Position numbers and translations under genes: made by a program. From the NCBI GenBank assembly GCA_019745075.1, contig JAIETR010000007.1, positions 1 through 64,000 of the forward strand: a stretch of 64,000 nt of DNA, in the 5' to 3' direction. Source of the stretch: Qipengyuania sp. Lineage in GTDB: Bacteria; Pseudomonadota; Alphaproteobacteria; Sphingomonadales; Sphingomonadaceae. The notes beneath the pieces are model-generated. The model searched no databases. It was not told where the DNA came from and worked only from the letters and a program-made list of their open reading frames with translations. Below, piece after piece: positions 28,117 through 39,848 of this stretch. Position 1 is the stretch's first letter, and every line of letters begins with the position of its first letter.

Positions 28117-28671
28117 GTGGACATTTCCGCCGGTATTCGGGCTAGCCTGGCAGGGCGCTACGCTTCCGCGCTGTTCGACCTGGCCAGCGAGAACGGGACC
28201 GTCACCGCCGTCGAATCGGATCTGGAGACGCTGTCCAAAGCACTCGCCGAATCGCCCGAGTTCACCGCGCTGACCACCAGCCCCAAGGTCGGCCGCGGCG
28301 ATGCCCGGAAGACCATCGCCGCGCTCGCCAGGGCGATGAGGCTGTCGCCGCTGACCGCCAATTTCCTCGGCGTGCTGGCGCGGAATCGCCGGCTGGCACA
28401 GCTTCCCGCGGTCATCCGCGCCTTCCGCACCATCGCCGCCGCCCAGCGCGGCGAGGTCACCGCCGAAGTCACCAGCGCCCATGCGCTGACCGACAGCCAG
28501 ATCGAGACGCTGCGCAGTAAGCTCACCGCGCGCGAAGGCCGCACCGTCAAGCTCACCACCCGCACCGACCCCGACCTCCTCGGCGGGCTCGTGGTCACGC
28601 TGGGTTCGAAGCGCATCGACGCCTCGATCCGCACCCGTCTCAACACCCTCGCCCAGGCCATGAAGGCCTGA
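28117..28671 (+). CDS. atpH: ATP synthase F1 subunit delta
   Basis: A 184-residue subunit of the stator stalk linking F1 to Fo. The family core is seen in [15 protein letters not shown] and, at the C-terminus, [30 protein letters not shown]. The GTG start at 28117 has AAGAGGA about 10 bases upstream. This is the first gene of an atpHAGDC cluster; Fo genes are not nearby, as is common in alphaproteobacteria. A weak sigma70-like pair (TTGCAA, 17 bases, TAGGCG at 27998-28026) lies upstream but is not convincing. Confidence 0.95.
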   Translation: MDISAGIRASLAGRYASALFDLASENGTVTAVESDLETLSKALAESPEFTALTTSPKVGRGDARKTIAALARAMRLSPLTANFLGVLARNRRLAQLPAVIRAFRTIAAAQRGEVTAEVTSAHALTDSQIETLRSKLTAREGRTVKLTTRTDPDLLGGLVVTLGSKRIDASIRTRLNTLAQAMKA

Positions 28672-28692
28672 GGCCCCTCGCCCTGACTATAG

Positions 28693-30234
<1,542 letters not shown>

Positions 30235-30239
30235 GAAAG

Positions 30240-30261
30240 CCCCTCCCCTTCAGGGGAGGGG
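30240..30261. repeat. Short palindromic repeat between atpA and atpG
   Basis: A perfect 9-base stem, CCCCTCCCC/GGGGAGGGG, with a TTCA loop. Its outer sequence (AAAGCCCCTCCC ... AGGGGAGGGGT) is the same as the ends of the much longer palindrome at 55565-55708, so it looks like a short member of the same repeat family. It lies within the 48-base spacer of the operon and lacks a T-tract, so full termination is unlikely; it may adjust atpA/atpG stoichiometry. Confidence 0.75.
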
Positions 30262-30282
30262 TGAGACTGGAGACAAGTTCGA

Positions 30283-31164
30283 GTGGCTTCGCTCAAAGAA
30301 CTGAAAAACCGGATCAAGTCGGTCAAGTCGACGCAGAAGATCACCAAGGCGAAGCAGATGGTCGCCGCGGCGAAGCTGCGCCGCGCGCAGGCCGCCGCCG
30401 AGGCCGCGCGCCCCTATTCGCAGCGGTTGGCGAAGGTAATGGGCTCGCTTGCCGGCAAGGTCGCCGGAGACAGCGCGCCGCTGCTGCTGCGCGGCACCGG
30501 CAAGGACGAGCGGCATCTGCTGGTGGTGGTCAACACCGACAAGGGCCTGTGCGGCGGGCTCAACGCCAATATCGTCAAGGCCGCCAAGGTGAAGGCGCGC
30601 GAGCTGATCGCCGCGGGCCGGCAGGTCGATTTCTACCTCGTCGGCCGCAAGGGCCGCGCCCCGATCAAGCGCGATTATGCCCGCCAGGTGAAACAGGAAT
30701 ACGACACCAGCGCCGTGCGCCAGCTCGGCTTCACCGAGGCCGAGGCGATCGCCGGGGAGCTGGTAGCGATGTTCGCGGCGGGCAAGTTCGACATCGCTCA
30801 CCTCGTCTATCCCGTGTTCAAGAGCGCGCTGGCGCAGGACCCGACCGTGGTGCAGCTCCTGCCGGTGCCCGCTCGGCAAGTCGCTGCCGACGCCGTTCCC
30901 GCTTCGGACGCGGTGGTCGAATACGAGCCCGACGAGGAGACGATCCTCGGCGAGCTGCTGCCGCGCTACGTCCGCACCAGGCTGTTCACCGCGCTGCTCG
31001 AGCGCGAGGCCAGCGAGCAGGGCGCCAGCATGACCGCGATGGACAACGCCACGCGCAACGCCGGCGACCTGATCAACAAGCTGACCATCCAGTACAACCG
31101 CAGCCGCCAGGCCGCGATCACCACCGAGCTCATCGAAATCATCGCCGGCGCCGAAGCACTCTAA
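30283..31164 (+). CDS. atpG: ATP synthase F1 subunit gamma
   Basis: A 293-residue central-shaft subunit. The N-terminal helix ([20 protein letters not shown]) and C-terminal helix ([20 protein letters not shown]) that form the rotating coiled coil are typical, as is DKGLCGGLN in the middle. It begins with GTG at 30283, after a repeat hairpin and a GGAGA-like ribosome site. The next gene is an unexpected lipoprotein, 14 bases downstream. Confidence 0.96.
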   Translation: MASLKELKNRIKSVKSTQKITKAKQMVAAAKLRRAQAAAEAARPYSQRLAKVMGSLAGKVAGDSAPLLLRGTGKDERHLLVVVNTDKGLCGGLNANIVKAAKVKARELIAAGRQVDFYLVGRKGRAPIKRDYARQVKQEYDTSAVRQLGFTEAEAIAGELVAMFAAGKFDIAHLVYPVFKSALAQDPTVVQLLPVPARQVAADAVPASDAVVEYEPDEETILGELLPRYVRTRLFTALLEREASEQGASMTAMDNATRNAGDLINKLTIQYNRSRQAAITTELIEIIAGAEAL

Positions 31165-31178
31165 GGGTCATTGCCACT

Positions 31179-33024
<1,846 letters not shown>

Positions 33025-33031
33025 TTCATGG

Positions 33032-33199
33032 CCCTCTCCCCCCTTCGGCTGGCTGGCAAAGCCAGCCGCTCAGGACAGGCTTGCGGGAGAGGGTTGGGAG
33101 AGGGGTCCGGAGCTCAGCTCCGGCCTCGCCCCCTCTCGACTTCGACTAAGGCCTGCTGGCGCAGGCCCAAGTCTCCGTATCTCTCCCGCGAGGGGAGAG
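33032..33199. repeat. Cluster of palindromic elements between atpD and atpC
   Basis: The spacer holds nested and tandem inverted repeats: outer arms CCCTCTCCC (33032-33040) and GGGAGAGGG (33085-33093) enclosing an 8-base stem (33046-33053 with 33061-33068); a near-perfect CCGGAGCT-C-AGCTCCGG (33107-33123); GGCCTGC/GCAGGCC (33150-33167); and CTCTCCC/GGGAGAG (33181-33199). None is followed by a T-run. They look like dispersed REP-type elements and could process or stabilise the atp mRNA. Confidence 0.7.
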
Positions 33200-33214
33200 A
33201 GAGATGAGGTACAC

Positions 33215-33472
33215 ATGTCCCTGCACTTCGAACTCGTCACGCCCGAAAAGCTCGTCCGCTCGGACGAGGTCTACATGGTCGTCGTCCCCGGCAGCGAGGG
33301 CGAAGAGGGCGTGCTGGAGGGCCACGCGCCCTATATGACCACGATGAAGGACGGCATGCTCAAGGTCTACAAGACCGAAGGTGCGCAGCCCGAGGAGATC
33401 GCGGTGCGCGGCGGTTTCGCCGAGGTCGCGCCCGGCGGCCTCACCGTTCTCGCCGAACACGTCGACAGCTGA
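33215..33472 (+). CDS. atpC: ATP synthase F1 subunit epsilon, short form
   Basis: An 85-residue epsilon subunit containing the whole N-terminal beta-sandwich ([54 protein letters not shown]) but no C-terminal helical hairpin. In E. coli (~139 residues) that hairpin inhibits ATP hydrolysis. The short form is known in several alphaproteobacteria, where a separate zeta protein can take the inhibitory role. It ends the atp cluster. Confidence 0.94.
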   Translation: MSLHFELVTPEKLVRSDEVYMVVVPGSEGEEGVLEGHAPYMTTMKDGMLKVYKTEGAQPEEIAVRGGFAEVAPGGLTVLAEHVDS

Positions 33473-33555
33473 TCCGGGCCTCCGCCGATTGCAAATCGCG
33501 CGTTAACCATATCGCTTGACGATGGCTTGACCGTGCCGGGCGCATCGTCGCCCGC

Positions 33556-34086
33556 ATGCTCAGCCATGCGCTCCACGCCATATTCGCCGACAGCGCCGAC
33601 CAGCGCGCCTCCGACCGCCGCGTGCTCAGGCTCGAGGCGCGGGTCGCCACCGAGACCGGCGAAAGCGGACTCCAGGTCCACAACCTCTCGCGCACGGGCC
33701 TCCTTCTCGGAGGCGCCGCCGGCGTCGCGGCGGGGTCGGAGATCGAGGTCGAACTGCCCGGCGGCACCAGCCACCGCGCGCAAGTGGTGTGGGCGGACGA
33801 GGCCCTGTTCGGCTGTCGTTTCACAAAGGCCCTGACCCGGGCGCAGCTCGGCGCCGCGCTGTTGCGCTCCGCTCCGCGGGAGCCCGCCCCCGATGCCGCG
33901 CCGAGGCCGCTCACGCCGGCCGAAGCCCTGGCCAGGCTGCGCGAACATTGGGACGAGGAGCCCGAACCGGCGAACGTCCTCGCGAGCGAGCGCAAGCTCC
34001 CGCTCGGGACGCGGATGTGGGCGATCGCCGGATTGGGCCTGACCGGCTGGGCAGTGCCCGCCGTCGCGGTCTGGATGTTCTGGTAA
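33556..34086 (+). CDS. PilZ-domain protein with C-terminal membrane segment
   Basis: A 176-residue protein with an N-terminal PilZ domain (residues ~15-100), the c-di-GMP-binding fold. The paired-Arg segment (SDRRVLRLEAR) and the N-x-S-x-x-G element (NLSRTGLLLGG) are visible, so c-di-GMP binding is plausible. A ~50-residue linker follows, then a C-terminal hydrophobic helix (MWAIAGLGLTGWAVPAVAVWMFW) that would anchor it in the inner membrane. It follows atpC by 83 bases and converges on the L,D-transpeptidase gene, whose stop is immediately adjacent. Confidence 0.85.
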   Translation: MLSHALHAIFADSADQRASDRRVLRLEARVATETGESGLQVHNLSRTGLLLGGAAGVAAGSEIEVELPGGTSHRAQVVWADEALFGCRFTKALTRAQLGAALLRSAPREPAPDAAPRPLTPAEALARLREHWDEEPEPANVLASERKLPLGTRMWAIAGLGLTGWAVPAVAVWMFW

Positions 34087-34764
34087 TCAGGCCCCGGCGG
34101 AACCGCCGATCACCTCGACGATGTCGCCTTCCCGGGCGACCTCGAACAGCTTCTCCGCGAATTCCACCGGCACGCCGATGCAGCCGTTGGTCGCCTTGCC
34201 CATGCTGACCGAACTGCCGTGCAGCGCCACCCCGTCGTCGCGCAGCCACAGCGAGAAGGGCATCGGCGCGTCATAGGTGAGCGAACGATGGTCGCGCGTC
34301 TTGCCGAGGATCGGCAACTTCCCGCGCGGTGTCTCCTTGCCCTCGACCCCGTAGACGATGACCGCGGTTCCGATCTCGTCCGCCCCCTGGAACACCGAGA
34401 CGAGCTGGCGTTCGAGATCGACGCGGACCGCGATCCTGCCGGCGGGCACCGCCTTGTCGTCCCACCGCCACTCGCCGTGATCGAGCTTGCCGCCGGTCGC
34501 GAGGATCGATCGCGTTCCGGCGGGGATCAGGCCCCGCCGCGCCGCCTCGCGGCCTTCCACGGGGCGCAGAAACACCCGGTTCGGGCTCGCCCCCGCGAAC
34601 GCTGGCGGCGCCGCCTCCGCGGCGGCGCGGGCGGTCGGCCGGATGAGCAGGCGATCGCCCCGGACGATGGCCCCGATGGTCACCGCCGCCAAAACCGCGA
34701 AGAGGAATAGTGTGACAGCCGCCTTGCGCCAGGACGGATACGGCTGTTCAGGCGGTCGCGACAC
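34087..34764 (-). CDS. L,D-transpeptidase (YkuD family)
   Basis: A 225-residue membrane-anchored enzyme forming 3-3 crosslinks or protein-peptidoglycan links in the cell wall. One N-terminal membrane helix (residues ~12-32) is followed by a YkuD domain whose catalytic motif HGSSVSMGKATNGCIGV holds the His and Cys (about residues 190-204). The GTG start at 34764 lies inside the end of the upstream PEP-CTERM gene, an overlap of 17 bases in another frame, so the two are co-transcribed and probably coupled. Confidence 0.9.
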   Translation of the reverse strand: MSRPPEQPYPSWRKAAVTLFLFAVLAAVTIGAIVRGDRLLIRPTARAAAEAAPPAFAGASPNRVFLRPVEGREAARRGLIPAGTRSILATGGKLDHGEWRWDDKAVPAGRIAVRVDLERQLVSVFQGADEIGTAVIVYGVEGKETPRGKLPILGKTRDHRSLTYDAPMPFSLWLRDDGVALHGSSVSMGKATNGCIGVPVEFAEKLFEVAREGDIVEVIGGSAGA

Positions 34765-35428
34765 GCCGCCTGCGACGCATCGCGCCCCCAGTCAGTCCGA
34801 AGCCCGCGATCAGCAGGAGCCAGGTCGAGGGTTCCGGGATCGGACCAGCCGGTGGAACCGGCGGAACTGGCGGCGGAGCGATCACGCCCCCGCCGCCGGG
34901 CGTTCCGGGGGGTATCGTGCCCCCCGATCCACCCGGAACGAAGATCGGCAACCCGCCGATTATCGGCAAGGGGCCACCGCCGAAATCGATGGGCGGACCG
35001 GCGCCAGGCGCCGCTCCCGGCGCGGCGGCGATCGGCACACCGGCCAGGCCCGGAGCGAGGAAATCGTTCGGAAAGCCGCCCGGTCCGATCGGACCCGAGG
35101 TGGGCACCGGACCTTCCGGACCCACCGAGGCGCCCTGGACGGAGGCCACGGGATTGCCCAAGCCGGGCGCTCCCGCCGCGGGCCCCGCCACGCCGGCAAC
35201 GGGAGCCAGCGAAAATCGTGTTTTGCCCTTGAGAGCGACGCCGCCGATCCGGGCCCCTGGCGAGCGGGCCGCGAGTTCCGCAAGCGCGGCGCTTCCGCCA
35301 AGGGCTCGCGAGAGCCCCTGGGGCAACTCGGTCGCCAACACCAGGGTTGCGGCTGCAACAGTCAGCGCGAGGCCGACCAGCTTGCGTTTCCCGATATCGC
35401 GACCCGCTGTTTTGCGACGAGCGGTCAT
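34748..35428 (-). CDS. PEP-CTERM protein with Pro/Gly/Ala-rich low-complexity body
   Basis: A 226-residue exported protein. An N-terminal membrane/signal helix (KLVGLALTVAAATLVLATEL) is followed by a body of Pro, Gly and Ala (for example PIGPGGFP, GAAPGAGPP), then the sorting signal PEPSTWLLLIAGFGLTGGAM with a basic tail. I chose the ATG at 35428 rather than one 12 codons upstream because a good promoter (35447-35476) overlaps the longer start. No folded domain is visible; a spacer or matrix role is inference. It overlaps the L,D-transpeptidase gene. Confidence 0.8.
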   Translation of the reverse strand: MTARRKTAGRDIGKRKLVGLALTVAAATLVLATELPQGLSRALGGSAALAELAARSPGARIGGVALKGKTRFSLAPVAGVAGPAAGAPGLGNPVASVQGASVGPEGPVPTSGPIGPGGFPNDFLAPGLAGVPIAAAPGAAPGAGPPIDFGGGPLPIIGGLPIFVPGGSGGTIPPGTPGGGGVIAPPPVPPVPPAGPIPEPSTWLLLIAGFGLTGGAMRRRRRVATA

Positions 35429-35446
35429 TGAGCCTGCTTTTTGCAC

Positions 35447-35476
35447 GTTATAGCGTATTAACATGACTATTGCCAA
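35447..35476 (-). promoter_or_regulatory. Predicted sigma70-type promoter of the PEP-CTERM/L,D-transpeptidase pair
   Basis: On the minus strand: TTGGCA, 18 bases, TATAAC. The start would be near 35440, 12 bases before the ATG at 35428, leaving room for a short AGG ribosome site. The region is more AT-rich than its surroundings. Prediction only. Confidence 0.45.
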
Positions 35477-35629
35477 ATTGGTTCCTCGGCGGCGGCTATG
35501 ACGATGGAAAACCGGGCAATCTGTTCGGATTCGGGACGATTTGAACTCAGGCTTCCTCGATCTGTTGCCAAGGTGCCACAGGCTCGTTTCCCCATTGACC
35601 CGGACCTCAAGCCTGGGAATGGATAGCCG

Positions 35630-35977
35630 ATGCAGCGCGCGGCCCGTATCGCCTTGGTATTTGCCGCCTTTATATCCTTCGTGATGGCCGCGGTGCCGCA
35701 CCCGCCTCACATACCCGGCCAGCCATCGGACAAGATCATGCACATGCTGGCGTTCGCCACGCTCGGCGGCTTGGCGGCCTATGGTTTTCGCTCCCGATCG
35801 ATCGGGCTGCTGTTCCTGGGATTGAGCGGGTTCGGCGCCCTGATCGAGCTCGTCCAGGCGATTCCGATCCTCGATCGGGACAGCGACATCGCCGACCTCG
35901 CGGTCGATATGGCGGCGGCGTTTGCGGCTCTGGCGGTGGTGCGGTGGCGGGTGGCCCGGCGCGGGCGGCAATCGTGA
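35630..35977 (+). CDS. VanZ-like small membrane protein
   Basis: A 115-residue protein of the VanZ-like family with four hydrophobic segments (residues ~7-22, 37-52, 58-76, 88-105). The motif SDKIMHMLAFATLGGL and the acidic ALIELVQ and SDIADLAVDM segments between helices are characteristic. VanZ proteins are linked to glycopeptide tolerance in some bacteria, but most homologues have no known role. It stands alone and converges on glmU, whose stop is 16 bases away. Confidence 0.8.
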   Translation: MQRAARIALVFAAFISFVMAAVPHPPHIPGQPSDKIMHMLAFATLGGLAAYGFRSRSIGLLFLGLSGFGALIELVQAIPILDRDSDIADLAVDMAAAFAALAVVRWRVARRGRQS

Positions 35978-35992
35978 TGCCGCGCACCCCCG

Positions 35993-37360
35993 TCAGCCGC
36001 CTTTGTCCGCCTTTTTCTTCTTCATCGCATCGTGAAAGCGGTCGGCCCAGCCCGGTTTCACCAGTTGCTCGCCGCGGACCATGCGCAGCTCGCCCGCCGC
36101 GACGTCTCTGCTGACCGTGCTGCCCGCCGCGACGATCGCGTCGGCGCCGATGCTGACCGGCGCGACCAGCGCGCTGTTCGAGCCGATGAAGGCCCGCTCG
36201 CCGATCGTGGTCTTGTGCTTGAAATAGCCGTCGTAATTGCAGGTGATGGTGCCCGCGCCGATGTTCGCACCCGCGCCCACTTCGGCATCGCCGAGATAGG
36301 TCAGATGGCTCGCCTTGGCGCCGGCATGGAGCACCGCGTTCTTCACCTCGACGAAATTGCCGACGAAAGCGTCCTCCTCGAGCACCGCACCGGGCCGGAG
36401 CCGGGCAAACGGGCCGACCTGCGCACCGGGATGGACCTCGCAGCCTTCGAGATGGCTGAACGCCCTGATGCGGACATTGTCGTGCACCGTCACCCCGGGG
36501 CCGAAGACGACGTTGGGCTCGATGGTGACATCGCGCCCGAGCCTGGTGTCGTAGCTGAAGAACACCGTCTCGGGCGCGCGCAGCGAAGCGCCCTCGGCCA
36601 TCGCCTCCTCGCGGCGGAGCTGCTGCCACCGCGCCTCGGCGGCGGCGAGCTCGCCGCGCGAATTGATGCCGGTTACCTCGTCGGGCCGGTCGGTGACGAC
36701 GACCGCGCTCGCGCGTCCTTCGTCGCGCGCGACATTGACGATGTCCACCAGGTAGTATTCGCCCTGCGCGTTGGCGTTGCCGACGCGCGAAAGCAGGTCG
36801 AACAGGTCGTGCGCGCGCACCGCCATCAGGCCCGAGTTGCACAGCCGGCACGCGCGCTCCTCCTCGCTGGCGTCCTTGAACTCGACCATCTTGGCGATCC
36901 GGCCCGCCGTGTCGGCGATGATCCGGCCATAGTGCCCCGCATCGTCCGGCTCGAAGCCGAGCACCACCACCGCCGGCGCGTCAGCGGCGTGAAGCCGCGC
37001 GAGCATGGCTTCGAGCATCGCCGCGCGCACGAACGGCACGTCGCCGTAAAGCACCAGCACGTCGCCTCCGAAACCTTCGAGCGCGGCCGCGGCCTGCTGG
37101 ACCGCGTGGCCGGTTCCCAGCTGCGGCTCCTGCACCGCGAGCGTCGCGCGGTCCCCCACCGCCCGCTCGAGCTGATCCCGGCAATGCCCCGCCACCAGCA
37201 CCGTCCTGCCTGGGCGAAGCTCGTCGACACTGGCCAGGAGATGGTCGAGCATGGCCCGTCCGGCGATCGGATGGAGCACCTTGTGAAGGTCGCTCTTCAT
37301 GCGCGTGCCCTGGCCGGCGGCAAGGATCACGGCGGCGAATTCTCGGGTCGCGGCGGTCAT
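35993..37360 (-). CDS. glmU: Bifunctional UDP-GlcNAc pyrophosphorylase / glucosamine-1-phosphate acetyltransferase
   Basis: A 455-residue cytoplasmic enzyme making UDP-GlcNAc for peptidoglycan and lipopolysaccharide. The N-terminal nucleotidyltransferase has ILAAGQGTRMKS (residues ~12-23) and VLYGDVPF; the C-terminal left-handed beta-helix has hexapeptide repeats, the acetyl-transfer segment NFVEVKNAVLHAGAKASHL and NYDGYFKHKT. The C-terminal tail is short and Lys-rich. The start at 37360 fits the family; longer upstream frames do not. It diverges from gph. Confidence 0.96.
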   Translation of the reverse strand: MTAATREFAAVILAAGQGTRMKSDLHKVLHPIAGRAMLDHLLASVDELRPGRTVLVAGHCRDQLERAVGDRATLAVQEPQLGTGHAVQQAAAALEGFGGDVLVLYGDVPFVRAAMLEAMLARLHAADAPAVVVLGFEPDDAGHYGRIIADTAGRIAKMVEFKDASEEERACRLCNSGLMAVRAHDLFDLLSRVGNANAQGEYYLVDIVNVARDEGRASAVVVTDRPDEVTGINSRGELAAAEARWQQLRREEAMAEGASLRAPETVFFSYDTRLGRDVTIEPNVVFGPGVTVHDNVRIRAFSHLEGCEVHPGAQVGPFARLRPGAVLEEDAFVGNFVEVKNAVLHAGAKASHLTYLGDAEVGAGANIGAGTITCNYDGYFKHKTTIGERAFIGSNSALVAPVSIGADAIVAAGSTVSRDVAAGELRMVRGEQLVKPGWADRFHDAMKKKKADKGG

Positions 37361-37408
37361 GCCGCGCGCTCTGCCACCGTTCGCTTGCGGATTGAAGCGG
37401 CAACGCGC

Positions 37409-38092
37409 ATGGCCGCCCCGGATATGACGACGTTTCCGTTCGATATCGTGGGTTTCGACCTCGACGGCACCTTGCTCGACACCCACCGCGATCTGGCCGA
37501 GGCGGTCAATCACGCGCTGGCGCTGGGCGGTTTCGATCTCGTGCCGCTCGATCACGCCAAGAACCTGATCGGTGGCGGTGCCAAGGTCATGCTCGCCAAG
37601 GCCATCGACGAGCAGGGCGGGCTGCCGGAAGTGGAGTTTCGCAAACTCTACAAGCAGATGCTCGCCTACTACGGCCGGCACTGCGCGGTGTGGACGGCGC
37701 CCTTCCCGCACGCGGGCGATGTTCTGGGGGATCTCTACGCGCGCGGCGTATGCATGGCGGTGATCACCAACAAATTCGAAGGTTTTGCGCGCGACATCCT
37801 CACCCGGCTGGGCTTGATCGACTGCTTCAAGGCGGTGATCGGCGGCGATACGCTGGGCAAGGGCCGCGCCAAGCCGGCGTCCGATCCGCTCCTCGAGGCG
37901 CGGCGGCGCTGCGGAGGCGGGCGAATGGCCTATGTCGGCGACAGCAGCTGGGACGTCATGGCGGCGCGCGCGGCCAAGGTGCCGGTGGTGGTCGCGGGTT
38001 ACGGCTTCAACGACAAGCCGCCCCACGAGCTAGGCGGCGATGCGGTGATCGATTCGCTCCGCGAACTCGTGCCGCTGCTCGAAAGCTGGTAA
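37409..38092 (+). CDS. gph: Phosphoglycolate phosphatase-like HAD hydrolase
   Basis: A 227-residue haloacid-dehalogenase-fold phosphatase. Motif I DLDGTLLDT (about residues 17-25), motif II ITNK, motif III lysine in GKGRAKPASDP, and motif IV VGDSSWDV are all intact, with a helical cap between. The Gph branch hydrolyses 2-phosphoglycolate produced in DNA repair and metabolism; substrate is inferred from overall similarity. The start ATG at 37409 was chosen over a long upstream frame lying antisense to glmU. Confidence 0.85.
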   Translation: MAAPDMTTFPFDIVGFDLDGTLLDTHRDLAEAVNHALALGGFDLVPLDHAKNLIGGGAKVMLAKAIDEQGGLPEVEFRKLYKQMLAYYGRHCAVWTAPFPHAGDVLGDLYARGVCMAVITNKFEGFARDILTRLGLIDCFKAVIGGDTLGKGRAKPASDPLLEARRRCGGGRMAYVGDSSWDVMAARAAKVPVVVAGYGFNDKPPHELGGDAVIDSLRELVPLLESW

Positions 38093-38206
38093 GCTCGCCG
38101 CTACGGCATCGCGCCCTCGCCGCAGCCCTGTTGCAAGCGCGACGCGATGGTGCCAGTTCCGGGCCCAAGTTGACCTTCACGTAAACCGACTCACGGAGCA
38201 GAACCC

Positions 38207-39142
38207 ATGACCATCGACTTCAAGGACAAGGTCGCCATCGTCACCGGCGCGGGCGGCGGGCTCGGCCGCGAATACGCGCTTGAACTGGGCCGGCGCGGCG
38301 CCAGGGTGGTGGTCAACGATCTCGGCGGGTCGCGCGACGGCACCGGCGCTTCCGACGCGGCGCAGAAGGTCGTCGAGGAGATCGAGGCCGGGGGCGGCCA
38401 GGCGATGGCGAACGGCCATTCGGTGACCGAGTTCGACCAGATGGAGGCGATGGTCGCCGCCGCCAGGGAGAAATGGGGCGGCGTCCACATCCTCATCAAC
38501 AACGCCGGCGTGCTGCGCGACAAGACTTTCGCCAAGATGGAGCCGGCGGATTTCGAATTCGTGCTCAAGGTTCATCTCACCGGTAGCGCCTTCGCCACCA
38601 AGGCGGTGTGGGAGACGATGCGCGAGCAGGCCTATGGCCGTATCCTGATGACCGCGAGCAGCACCGGGCTGTTCGGCAATTTCGGCCAGGCCAATTACGG
38701 CGCGGCGAAGCTAGGCTTGGCCGGACTCACCAAGACGCTCGCGCTCGAGGGCGCGAAGTACAATGTGCGCTGCAACACCCTGAGCCCCGTGGCCGGCACG
38801 CGCATGACCGAGGATCTGTTCCCCGAGCAGGCGTTCAAGCTGTTCGACCCGGTCAATGTCGTCCCCGCCGCGCTGTTCCTGGTCAGCGAGGACGCGCCCA
38901 CCAACGCCATCGTCGGCGCGGGCGCGGGGGGCTTCCATTCGTCTTGGACGGTCATGAACGAGGCCGTGTGGCTGCCCGAAGCAGATCGCAGCGTCGAGGG
39001 TTTCGCGGCGCGCTGGGACGATATTTCCGCCTTCTCAAACCTCACCGCCCCGCAATCGGGCAGCGAGCAGAGCGGCAACATCCTTTCCGCGATGCAGAAG
39101 GTGCTCGGCGCCGACGCCGCCCCCTCGAGCGCGCGCGGTTGA
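38207..39142 (+). CDS. Short-chain dehydrogenase/reductase, probable 3-hydroxyacyl-CoA dehydrogenase type
   Basis: A 311-residue SDR enzyme. NAD(P) binding is shown by [12 protein letters not shown] (residues ~13-24) and the NNAG motif; the active site has Ser in TASSTGLFG and Tyr/Lys in [22 protein letters not shown] after the first strand resembles the dehydrogenase domain of MFE-2 multifunctional beta-oxidation enzymes, so a 3-hydroxyacyl-CoA substrate is plausible. A ~60-residue C-terminal extension follows the SDR core. GGAG lies 8 bases before the ATG. Confidence 0.88.
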   Translation: MTIDFKDKVAIVTGAGGGLGREYALELGRRGARVVVNDLGGSRDGTGASDAAQKVVEEIEAGGGQAMANGHSVTEFDQMEAMVAAAREKWGGVHILINNAGVLRDKTFAKMEPADFEFVLKVHLTGSAFATKAVWETMREQAYGRILMTASSTGLFGNFGQANYGAAKLGLAGLTKTLALEGAKYNVRCNTLSPVAGTRMTEDLFPEQAFKLFDPVNVVPAALFLVSEDAPTNAIVGAGAGGFHSSWTVMNEAVWLPEADRSVEGFAARWDDISAFSNLTAPQSGSEQSGNILSAMQKVLGADAAPSSARG

Positions 39143-39144
39143 GC

Positions 39145-39175
39145 TTGCGAGGTAGGCGTATATCCCGTATATACG
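39145..39175 (+). promoter_or_regulatory. Promoter with embedded operator of vapBC, leaderless
   Basis: TTGCGA (39145-39150), 17 bases, TATATA (39168-39173), then six bases to the ATG at 39180. An inverted repeat CGTATAT-CCCGT-ATATACG (39157-39175) covers the -10 box, the position expected for a VapBC autorepression site. A start seven bases after the -10 box falls on the A of the ATG, so the message should be leaderless. Confidence 0.6.
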
Positions 39176-39179
39176 TCTG

Positions 39180-39440
39180 ATGACCAAGCCATTCCACACG
39201 CGTACGTTCAAGTCCGGCAACAGCGTCGCGGTGCGCCTGCCCAAGGACTTTGCCATTCCGGAGGGTGTCGAGGTCGAGCTGGCCAAGAACGGCGCGGCAG
39301 TTACGATCAAGCTGACGCAGGATGGCGCGGCCGAAAAGGCGCGGATGCTGAAGTGGCTTGAGGAACTTAAGGCTTTACCCAAGCCCCCCGAGATACAGAA
39401 GCGCGAACGGATCGTGTTTCCTAAGCGCCCCGGCCTTTAG
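39180..39440 (+). CDS. vapB: VapB-type AbrB/SpoVT-fold antitoxin
   Basis: An 86-residue antitoxin. The N-terminal swapped-hairpin DNA-binding fold is seen in FKSGNSVAVRLPKDFAIPEG (residues ~10-29). The C-terminal half, with MLKWLEELKALPKPP, should wrap the toxin. It probably represses its own promoter through the palindrome just before its start. The toxin gene follows after three bases. Confidence 0.85.
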   Translation: MTKPFHTRTFKSGNSVAVRLPKDFAIPEGVEVELAKNGAAVTIKLTQDGAAEKARMLKWLEELKALPKPPEIQKRERIVFPKRPGL

Positions 39441-39443
39441 CGC

Positions 39444-39836
39444 TTGGCGGTTCTTCTCGATACCGATGTCGTGATCCACTTACGCGACGGTCACCCCTGG
39501 GTCGAAGAACAAGTCGCGACGCTCGAGCCGCCCTTCTTCATATCGGCGGTATCGCGTGTCGAACTGGAAAATGGCGTTGCGGGAAACGACGGCGATGCGC
39601 GCCGCGGGTTACTCGACCATGCTCTGCGCTATCTGGTGACGCTCGATTTCGCGACTGGGGAAATCGATGCCTACAGAACGATCGTGCGCCGCACGGGCTT
39701 CTCGCGTCGCAAGACGGCCGATCGGATGACGGCAGCCACGGCCTTGTCCCACGCGCTGCCATTGGTCACGCTGAACGGCAAGGATTACCGCGACGTGCCG
39801 GGACTCGAGCTGGTCGCCTGGAGCTTGCCAGCCTAG
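39444..39836 (+). CDS. vapC: VapC-type PIN-domain ribonuclease toxin
   Basis: A 130-residue PIN-domain RNase. Acidic metal-binding residues are intact: LLDTDVVIHL near the start, SRVELENG in the middle and RRKTADRMTAA near the C-terminus. Such toxins cut tRNA or rRNA. Translation begins at TTG (39444), three bases after the antitoxin stop, a weak start that would keep toxin below antitoxin. Partner is the AbrB-type antitoxin upstream. Confidence 0.88.
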   Translation: MAVLLDTDVVIHLRDGHPWVEEQVATLEPPFFISAVSRVELENGVAGNDGDARRGLLDHALRYLVTLDFATGEIDAYRTIVRRTGFSRRKTADRMTAATALSHALPLVTLNGKDYRDVPGLELVAWSLPA

Positions 39837-39848
39837 AGCCAGCTGGCT

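Noticed and set aside
38170-38191. MerR/LiuR-like operator before the SDR gene (TTGACC...ACGTAAAC)
   Set aside because: One half resembles such sites but the dyad is incomplete and no -10 box follows at the expected distance.
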